Below, one piece after another: positions 57,260-64,000 of a DNA stretch of 64,000 bases; the stretch's first letter is position 1; each line of letters starts with the position of its first letter. The DNA is from Vreelandella aquamarina. GTDB lineage: Bacteria; Pseudomonadota; Gammaproteobacteria; Pseudomonadales; Halomonadaceae. The translations under genes were made by a program, and so were the position numbers. The stretch spans positions 1 through 64,000 of the forward strand of contig NZ_FODB01000011.1 in the NCBI RefSeq assembly GCF_900110265.1, written 5' to 3'. The notes under the pieces were generated by a model. It was not told where the DNA came from and made no database searches. It saw only the letters and a program-made list of their open reading frames with translations.

Positions 57260-57922
57260 ATGCTAATCACCCCGACCCTGCTGCTGGCCGGATGTGAACG
57301 CACGTTAAATGCTCTACTTGCCCGCGATCCAGCCGCACCTGCGCGGCTGGCGGCGCTAGCGGGCAGTCGACTGCTGGTTCGGCTTGAGAAACCTCATTTG
57401 GCGCTTCTTCTGTGCTACCACGCGACAGGCGTTGATCTGCAACATGGCGATGAGGTGGAAGAGACCGACGTTGATGCCGTGGTGGAACTGACGCCTGAAA
57501 CGCTCTCCGAATGGCTGAGCGGCGCTTCCATTGAGCGGCTGATGTTCGACGGGAAACTGGCCGTACGCGGGCGTATCCACCTATTGGAAGCAACCCGCGA
57601 TCTGCTGTTCGATCTGGATATTGATTGGGAGAGCGAGCTGGCGCGCTGGCTAGGCGATATGCCTGCTCACTCACTGGCGGAAGGTATTCGACGTGCGGCC
57701 CGCTGGGGACTGCGTGCCAAAGACGAGCTGCTGCAGGACGTATCGGAGTACGTGTTTGAGGAAGCTCGCCTGCTTCCCGGCCGCCAACAGCGCGACGTGC
57801 TCCGCGACCACCTGACCGAGCTTGAGATCGCCACCGACCGTCTGGAAGCGCGACTTAACCGTCTCCATAAGCGACTCACGCAGCCAGCGGAACCATCAAC
57901 GCCTAAGGAGCAGCGCGGATGA
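57260..57922 (+). CDS. ubiJ: Ubiquinone biosynthesis accessory factor UbiJ
   Basis: A 220-residue protein with an N-terminal SCP2-like lipid-binding domain (about 15-110) and a C-terminal coiled region (about 180-215). UbiJ and UbiK assemble the soluble Ubi complex in E. coli and are needed for aerobic ubiquinone. It lies between ubiE and ubiB, overlapping ubiB by 4 bp, which makes the assignment firm although the sequence family is diverse. Confidence 0.9.
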   Translation: MLITPTLLLAGCERTLNALLARDPAAPARLAALAGSRLLVRLEKPHLALLLCYHATGVDLQHGDEVEETDVDAVVELTPETLSEWLSGASIERLMFDGKLAVRGRIHLLEATRDLLFDLDIDWESELARWLGDMPAHSLAEGIRRAARWGLRAKDELLQDVSEYVFEEARLLPGRQQRDVLRDHLTELEIATDRLEARLNRLHKRLTQPAEPSTPKEQRG

Positions 57923-59541
57923 GCCTGCGGCTGTTTAAAATTGTCTGGGTCGTCACGCGGCACCGTTTAGACACTTTGATTCCCGCTGAACGCCTACCGC
58001 TATGGATGCGCTTGCTGCTGAAGCTGTCGCCGCTGCAGCTAGTGCCCCTGGGCCAGCGTAGCCGCGGCGAGCGTTTGCGTTTGGCGCTAGAGGCGCTGGG
58101 GCCGATTTTTATTAAATTTGGTCAAATGCTCTCTACCCGCCGCGACCTGCTGCCCGAAGATATCGCCGACGAGCTGAAGCGCCTACAGGATCAGGTGCCG
58201 CCCTTCCCTGGCGAACTAGCCGCCGCGCGGGTAGAAAACGAGCTGGAGATGACGCTGGCAGAAGCCTTTGCCGCCTTTGATCGCGTGCCATTGGCATCGG
58301 CATCAATTGCCCAAGTCCACGCCGCTACACTTCACAGCGGCGAAGACGTGGTGGTCAAGATCATCCGCCCCAGCATTGACCGCATCATGCGTCAAGACAT
58401 GGGCTTGATGTATCAGGTCGCCAAACTGCTTTCCAAAGTGCCGGAAGCTAGGCGCTTACGGCCGGTCGAAGTAATCCGCGATTACGAGGCGACACTGTTC
58501 GACGAGCTGGACCTCTACAAGGAGGCCGCCAATACCTCGCAGCTCAAGCGTAATTTCAAAGACTCACCGCTGCTGTTTGTGCCGACCATTTACTGGCCCT
58601 ACACTCGACGCCACGTCATGGTGCAGGAGCGCATTCGCGGCGTGCCGGTCGCCGATTTGGACACCCTGATCGCACGGGGCACAAATTTGAAGAAGCTCGC
58701 CGAGCGCGGGGTGGAAATTTTCTTCACCCAGGTGTTCCGCGATAACTTCTTCCATGCGGATATGCACCCCGGCAACATCTTTGTGAACTGCGATGACCCG
58801 GAAGACCCGCAATATATTGCGATCGACTGCGGCATTGTCGGCAGCCTCACCCGGGAAGATCAGGACTACCTTGCCCGTAACCTGCTGGCATTTTTCCATC
58901 AGGATTACTACGAGGTCGCTGCGCTGCACATTGAATCGGGCTGGGTAGGTGAAAACACCCGCGCCAACGAATTTGCCGCCGCTATCCGCACAGTTTGCGA
59001 GCCCATTTTAGAGAAGCCGCTCAAGGACATCTCTTTTGGACAGGTGCTGCTCGGGCTTTTCCAGACCGCTCGGCGTTTTAATATGGAAGTGCAGCCCCAA
59101 TTGGTGCTGCTGCAAAAGACGCTACTCAATATTGAAGGCCTGGGCCGCCAGCTCTATCCAGAGCTGGACTTATGGAGCACCGCCAAGCCCTACCTAGAAA
59201 AGTGGATGAAAGAGCGGGCAGGCATTGGTGGGTTGTGGGAGTCCCTCAAGCGCCAAGCGCCGGCGCTTTCTCATCAACTGCCCGAGCTACCGGTGCTTGC
59301 CCATCAGGCGCTTAGCCGCATGGAGCATGAGCACCGTCAGCGCCATCAGCAAGTGACAGCGATCAGCCAGATGCGCCGTCAAATGAGTCAGCAAGGTAAG
59401 CGCCAGCATCGGCTGCGCATTGGCTTGGCCCTCGTCGCTATTGCGCTGGTTTGGCAGCCACTCAGTAGTTGGGCTGCCACTCAGGATTGGCCGATACTCG
59501 CGGCTGCCGGTGCCGGCTTAATACTGCTGCTCTGGCACTGA
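57919..59541 (+). CDS. ubiB: Ubiquinone biosynthesis atypical kinase UbiB
   Basis: A 540-residue member of the ABC1/ADCK family with the KxGQ motif ([17 protein letters not shown]), a kinase-like fold with HADMHPGN and DCGIVGSLT, and a C-terminal pair of membrane helices (about 494-512, 517-538). It is thought to aid access of lipid intermediates to the Ubi complex. Confidence 0.97.
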   Translation: MSLRLFKIVWVVTRHRLDTLIPAERLPLWMRLLLKLSPLQLVPLGQRSRGERLRLALEALGPIFIKFGQMLSTRRDLLPEDIADELKRLQDQVPPFPGELAAARVENELEMTLAEAFAAFDRVPLASASIAQVHAATLHSGEDVVVKIIRPSIDRIMRQDMGLMYQVAKLLSKVPEARRLRPVEVIRDYEATLFDELDLYKEAANTSQLKRNFKDSPLLFVPTIYWPYTRRHVMVQERIRGVPVADLDTLIARGTNLKKLAERGVEIFFTQVFRDNFFHADMHPGNIFVNCDDPEDPQYIAIDCGIVGSLTREDQDYLARNLLAFFHQDYYEVAALHIESGWVGENTRANEFAAAIRTVCEPILEKPLKDISFGQVLLGLFQTARRFNMEVQPQLVLLQKTLLNIEGLGRQLYPELDLWSTAKPYLEKWMKERAGIGGLWESLKRQAPALSHQLPELPVLAHQALSRMEHEHRQRHQQVTAISQMRRQMSQQGKRQHRLRIGLALVAIALVWQPLSSWAATQDWPILAAAGAGLILLLWH

Positions 59542-59593
59542 TACGATGCAATCACTTGACGAAACGACGCCGCCGATTGATAAAGAGAACACC

Positions 59594-59941
59594 ATGACCG
59601 ACGCTAACCATGTTCCTGTGCTTGACGCCCTTGCTGAGGTTTTAAAGCAGCGCCGCCACGCTAATCCAGAAGATTCTTATGTTGCCTCCTTGCATCATAA
59701 GGGTTTGAACACGATACTCGAAAAAGTCGGCGAAGAAGCCACCGAAACGCTGCTGGCAGCCAAAGACGCCGAGCACGGCAGCGAACAGGACCGTGAAGCG
59801 TTGATCGCCGAAACGGCCGACCTGTGGTTTCATAGCCTTGTCATGCTGTCGCATCTGGATCTTGACCATCAGCGAGTACTTGATGAACTCGCCCGGCGGT
59901 TCGGTATTTCTGGTCACGACGAAAAAGCGTCCCGATCATAA
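59594..59941 (+). CDS. hisE: Phosphoribosyl-ATP pyrophosphohydrolase
   Basis: A 115-residue standalone HisE of the MazG-like all-alpha fold, second step of histidine synthesis. Its acidic metal-binding residues lie in [14 protein letters not shown] and [11 protein letters not shown]. In E. coli HisE is fused to HisI; separate HisE next to tatA is the pattern of Pseudomonas and its relatives. ATG 59594 is chosen on family length; an in-frame ATG at 59546 exists 4 bp after ubiB. Confidence 0.92.
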   Translation: MTDANHVPVLDALAEVLKQRRHANPEDSYVASLHHKGLNTILEKVGEEATETLLAAKDAEHGSEQDREALIAETADLWFHSLVMLSHLDLDHQRVLDELARRFGISGHDEKASRS

Positions 59942-59971
59942 CGTTAACCCTGCTCCAATGAGGAAATGCAT

Positions 59972-60244
59972 ATGTTAGGTGGTATCAGTATTTGGCAGTT
60001 GCTGATTGTTCTGGGCATTATCATCCTGATTTTCGGCACTAAAAAACTGCGTAACGTGGGCACCGACCTTGGCGGTGCAGTGAAGGGCTTTAAGAAAGCC
60101 ATGCACGAAGAGGAAAAAGAGGGCGATAAGAAAGACGCCGACCAGCCTCAAGCGAAAGTGAGCCACGAAGAAGCCGGCAATACCTACGACGTACAGGCGG
60201 AAGAGAAACGCGCTGCTGCTGACCGTAACGAAGAGCGCAAATAA
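59972..60244 (+). CDS. tatA: Sec-independent translocase subunit TatA
   Basis: A 90-residue membrane protein: a single N-terminal helix ([20 protein letters not shown] at 2-21), an amphipathic helix with the [10 protein letters not shown] hinge, and a charged tail. ATG 59972 is preferred over ATG 59966 because the gagga site is 8 nt from it, while only 2 nt from the other. Confidence 0.95.
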   Translation: MLGGISIWQLLIVLGIIILIFGTKKLRNVGTDLGGAVKGFKKAMHEEEKEGDKKDADQPQAKVSHEEAGNTYDVQAEEKRAAADRNEERK

Positions 60245-60247
60245 GCC

Positions 60248-60667
60248 ATGCTGGATATCGGCTTTCTTGAACTCATGCTCATTGGCATCGTGGCGCTACT
60301 GGTGCTCGGCCCTGAACGGCTGCCCAAAGCGGCACGCACGGCAGGGCTATGGATCGGCAAGATCAAGCGTACGGTATCCGGCATGCAGCGTGAGATCAGC
60401 GCCCAACTGGAAGCGGAAGAGCTGCGGCAAAAGCTGAACGAGCAGCAGAAGAAGCTCGACGATAGCTTGAAGAAAGCCAAGCAGGACGTGGAGAGCATTG
60501 CCGAGTCTCCCTCGCCCAGCAGCAATGCGACCGCTAATCAGCAAGCGACCGAGCAGCGAGTAGCAAGCGCCAGTGCCCGGCTAGACGACGCGCTGCAAAC
60601 GGTGCGTGAAGATACCCCAGCCCCCACTGACAAGGCCGATCATCAAAAGGATAGCAACCACCAATGA
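60248..60667 (+). CDS. tatB: Sec-independent translocase subunit TatB
   Basis: A 139-residue protein that begins MLDIGFLELMLIGIVALLVL followed by GPERLPKAARTAGLW, diagnostic for TatB; a long amphipathic helix and charged tail follow. It overlaps tatC by 4 bp. Confidence 0.95.
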   Translation: MLDIGFLELMLIGIVALLVLGPERLPKAARTAGLWIGKIKRTVSGMQREISAQLEAEELRQKLNEQQKKLDDSLKKAKQDVESIAESPSPSSNATANQQATEQRVASASARLDDALQTVREDTPAPTDKADHQKDSNHQ

Positions 60668-61446
60668 GTATGTCTGGCGATTCCCCGGAGCCGCATAACG
60701 ACCAAAGCCAAGCGCCTCTCATTGAGCATCTCATCGAACTGCGTTCGCGCTTGATGAAGGCCATTGTGGTAATTCTGGTGGTGTTTCTGGGGCTTTACGC
60801 GTTTGCGAACGACATCTACAGTTTTGTGGCCGACCCACTGATGTCGCTGCTCCCAGAAGGCTCACAGATGATTGCCACCGAGGTGGCTTCTCCCTTCTTA
60901 GCGCCGTTCAAGCTCACCCTGGTGGTGGCGGTCTTTATTGCTATCCCCTTTGTGCTGCATCAGGCCTGGGCCTTCGTCGCGCCAGGGCTTTACGACAACG
61001 AAAAAATGTTGGCCATACCGATTTTAGTATCCAGCGTGGCGTTGTTTTATGCCGGTGCGGCCTTTGCTTACTACGTGGTGTTTCCGTTGCTGTTTGAGTT
61101 TTTCACCCAAACCGGCCCGGAAAACGTTGCGGTAATGACCGACATCAACCAGTACCTCAACTTTGTACTGAAGCTGTTCTTTGCGTTTGGGGTGGCCTTT
61201 GAGATTCCCATTGCCACCTTCCTGCTGATTTTATCTGGTGCCACAACCGTTGAGAGTCTCTCCAAAAAGCGACCTTACATTGTTTTAGGCTGCTTTGTGG
61301 TGGGTATGCTACTGACACCGCCGGATGTCATATCCCAAAGCCTGCTAGCGATCCCTATGTATCTTTTATATGAGGTTGGTTTGCTCTTTGGCCGCTTGGT
61401 CCGCAAGCGCCGCGCAGAAGCAGACGCCGAAGATCAGGAGTCGTAA
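60664..61446 (+). CDS. tatC: Sec-independent translocase subunit TatC
   Basis: A 260-residue six-helix membrane protein that binds twin-arginine signal peptides. LIEHLIELRSRLMKAI and FEIPIATFLL are family segments, the latter with the conserved Glu. With TatA and TatB it moves folded proteins. A strong terminator follows at 61469-61504. Confidence 0.97.
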   Translation: MSMSGDSPEPHNDQSQAPLIEHLIELRSRLMKAIVVILVVFLGLYAFANDIYSFVADPLMSLLPEGSQMIATEVASPFLAPFKLTLVVAVFIAIPFVLHQAWAFVAPGLYDNEKMLAIPILVSSVALFYAGAAFAYYVVFPLLFEFFTQTGPENVAVMTDINQYLNFVLKLFFAFGVAFEIPIATFLLILSGATTVESLSKKRPYIVLGCFVVGMLLTPPDVISQSLLAIPMYLLYEVGLLFGRLVRKRRAEADAEDQES

Positions 61447-61468
61447 GCTCTCTGCGTGCCCGGTACTA

Positions 61469-61504
61469 AAAAGCCTCTGTCATCCCAGGATGACAGAGGC
61501 TTTT
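61469..61504. terminator. Bidirectional terminator, tatC / elbB
   Basis: A perfect 16-bp stem (aaaagcctctgtcatc / gatgacagaggctttt) with a CCAG loop between convergent stops, with T-runs on both strands. Confidence 0.85.
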
Positions 61505-61524
61505 CCCCTACTAAGCGCTGACAC

Positions 61525-62184
61525 TTAGCCCATCATTTCATCAATGCGGTCTACCAGCTTAAAAATACCGGTAGCGGCTTCACTGATACGCGTAGCGAGC
61601 ATATATGCTGGCGTTGTCACTACACGATGCTCATGATCCACCACAATCTCTTCTACGCCACAGCTGCGATGCAGGCCACCCATCGCGCTAATGGCCCCGG
61701 CGACGCCCGGATCATGCCCAATGGTGACCGCAATGCCATCGCCCAACAGGCGCGGAACCATCACCGGGGCAATGCACATTAAACCGATGGGCTTGGCATC
61801 CTCTTTAAATCCGGCTAACGCCTCTTTGACGCTCTCCAGCACCTGCATGCTGTCACTCTGCATGGCAAAATCAGAGAGATTTTTGGCCACGCCAAAGCCA
61901 CCCGGCACGATCACTGCATCGAACTCATCAGAATCGAGTTCGGTAATCGGGCTAATATCACCACGGGCCAAACGGGCAGACTCCTGCAGTACGTTGCGGG
62001 TTTCCCCCTCCACCGGCGATTGGTCCAGGTGATTGATCACATGGTGCTGAGCCACATCCGGGGCAAAGCAGCGATAACCGATCCCCAATTGATCAAGGCG
62101 TAACAGCGTCAGGGTGGTCTCGTAAATTTCCGAGCCATCAAACACGCCACAACCCGCCAATACGATTGCTACCTGCTTCGTCAT
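61525..62184 (-). CDS. elbB: DJ-1/PfpI-superfamily glyoxalase-like protein ElbB
   Basis: A 219-residue protein of the ElbB (enhancing lycopene biosynthesis) family: the glycine-rich start IVLAGCGVFDGSEIYE, IVPGGFGVAKNLSDFA and the nucleophile-elbow Cys in GLMCIAPVMVPR. E. coli ElbB shows weak glyoxalase activity in vitro. ATG 62184 has a perfect AAGGAGATAGGT spacing; an in-frame ATG at 62202 is less likely. Confidence 0.92.
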   Translation of the reverse strand: MTKQVAIVLAGCGVFDGSEIYETTLTLLRLDQLGIGYRCFAPDVAQHHVINHLDQSPVEGETRNVLQESARLARGDISPITELDSDEFDAVIVPGGFGVAKNLSDFAMQSDSMQVLESVKEALAGFKEDAKPIGLMCIAPVMVPRLLGDGIAVTIGHDPGVAGAISAMGGLHRSCGVEEIVVDHEHRVVTTPAYMLATRISEAATGIFKLVDRIDEMMG

Positions 62185-62233
62185 ACCTATCTCCTTGTCC
62201 AAGCCATCTCTGTGGCTGAATGGCTCACTTTAG

Positions 62234-63352
<1,119 letters not shown>

Positions 63353-63369
63353 CCGTCATTTATGCCATT

Positions 63370-63404
63370 AAGATGACAAATCGGTGACACCTATTTGTCA
63401 TCTT
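63370..63404. promoter_or_regulatory. Inverted repeat with Pho-box-like spacing before ppk
   Basis: Perfect 12-bp arms AAGATGACAAAT/ATTTGTCATCTT around an 11-nt loop, 17 bp after hemB. On the minus strand, two TGTCA elements (63374-63378 and 63385-63389) have the 11-bp period of a PhoB-binding site. It could be the hemB terminator, a PhoB site for ppk, or both. Confidence 0.4.
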
Positions 63405-63476
63405 CCCCCTGCATACTCACCCTAATAAACATTAAAACGCTATGATGAGTACGAGCCACTACCGCGGGGGGCAACC

Positions 63477-64000
63477 ATGGACGACAACGCTATAGATTCC
63501 ACGCCAGCATTACCAGTACCGCCCAATGAGCAAATGAGCGGCGAAGCCGATATTGCACCGCTGCGTATTAACCGCACACCCACCGGGGTTCAAGCAAAAG
63601 AGTCACATACTGAAGCTGACCTTGACGATCCGCAGCTCTACTTTAACCGCGAGCTTTCTCACCTACAGTTTAATATTCGTGTATTAGAGCAGGCGTTAGA
63701 CGATGCGCACCCACTGCTCAACCGGCTAATGTTCCTGCTGATTTTCTCCTCCAACATGGATGAGTTTTTCGAGATTCGTGTGGCGGGATTAAAACATCAA
63801 ATGGCCTTGGGCGATGACACCACCGCTGCTGATGGCCGCCTGCCCAAAGCCGTGCTGGCTGAGATTTCCGAGATTGCTCACCAACAGATTGCCCGTCAGT
63901 ACGAGATTCTCAACGACACGCTACTGCCTGCACTAGAAGCCCAAGGGCTGCGTTTCCGCCGCCGCGACCAGTGGACCGACGCTCAAAAAGCTTGGGTGCG
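63477..64000 (+). CDS. ppk: Polyphosphate kinase (N-terminal part, cut by window edge)
   Basis: The first 174 residues of Ppk1 run off the right edge. After a variable acidic N-terminal tail of about 50 residues comes the diagnostic LYFNRELSHLQFNIRVLEQA and LIFSSNMDEFFEIRVAGLKH of the Ppk N-terminal domain. ATG 63477 follows a g-rich stretch, which is not a classical ribosome site; the start is the only one giving a full N-terminal domain. The catalytic His domain is outside the window. Confidence 0.9.
   Translation, partial: MDDNAIDSTPALPVPPNEQMSGEADIAPLRINRTPTGVQAKESHTEADLDDPQLYFNRELSHLQFNIRVLEQALDDAHPLLNRLMFLLIFSSNMDEFFEIRVAGLKHQMALGDDTTAADGRLPKAVLAEISEIAHQQIARQYEILNDTLLPALEAQGLRFRRRDQWTDAQKAWV

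Overview
The window is a stretch of gammaproteobacterial chromosome. Gene content and order point to Halomonas or a close relative (Oceanospirillales/Halomonadaceae). Evidence: the rpmE-priA-argS-SPOR-hslVU-DUF971-ubiE-ubiJ-ubiB-hisE-tatABC-elbB-hemB-ppk string resembles Pseudomonas and marine gammaproteobacteria, there is a DUF4212/SSS acetate-type symporter with a CrbS/CrbR-like system, and several proteins are markedly acidic. The assignment rests on recognised proteins and gene order; no database search was possible.

Layout. 1-845: remnants of two mobile elements, the C-terminal end of a group II intron reverse transcriptase running in frame into an IS1380-family transposase. 846-13633: an acetate uptake and activation module: a DnaQ-fold protein that has lost its catalytic residues, a cNMP/CBS/DUF294 nucleotidyltransferase-like protein, the two-part sodium:solute symporter, a small membrane protein, a large symporter-fused hybrid histidine kinase (CrbS-like), its LuxR-type regulator (CrbR-like) and acetyl-CoA synthetase. 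13803-18450: SprT-like metalloprotein, UPF0149 protein, cardiolipin synthase-like enzyme, rsmJ-tsaB and adk. 18716-23459: pyruvate dehydrogenase E1/E2 behind a leader with a repeated 18-bp motif. 23860-34396: ampD, nadC, a GNAT, trmO, dapA-bamC-purC, bcp, a PerM-like permease with a TusA-like protein, bepA and nadA. 34776-35044: two identical tRNA-Lys(UUU) genes. 35182-43625: rluB-scpB-scpA, radD, purL. 43791-48842: mltF, tadA, tesB, maeB, rpmE, with the window's most interesting non-coding DNA (a nested inverted-repeat element, a shared palindrome and a DnaA-box cluster). 48987-63352: the priA to hemB string. The right edge cuts ppk.

Functional logic. Acetate enters through the symporter, is activated by Acs and joins the acetyl-CoA pool also fed by AceEF; MaeB links malate to pyruvate. 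CrbS/CrbR would switch on the acetate genes. The rest is housekeeping: cell-wall turnover (AmpD, MltF), outer-membrane assembly (BamC, BepA), NAD (NadA, NadC), purines (PurC, PurL), translation and tRNA modification (TsaB, TrmO, TadA, RsmJ, RluB, ArgS, L31), chromosome maintenance (ScpAB, PriA, RadD), ubiquinone (UbiE/J/B) and Tat export.

I found no defence system, prophage, CRISPR array or secondary-metabolite cluster. The most novel items are the catalytically dead exonuclease-like partner of the DUF294 protein, the repeated operator-like motif before aceE, the identical palindromes before tesB/tadA and maeB, the DnaA-box cluster before maeB, and the element at 46731-46845.
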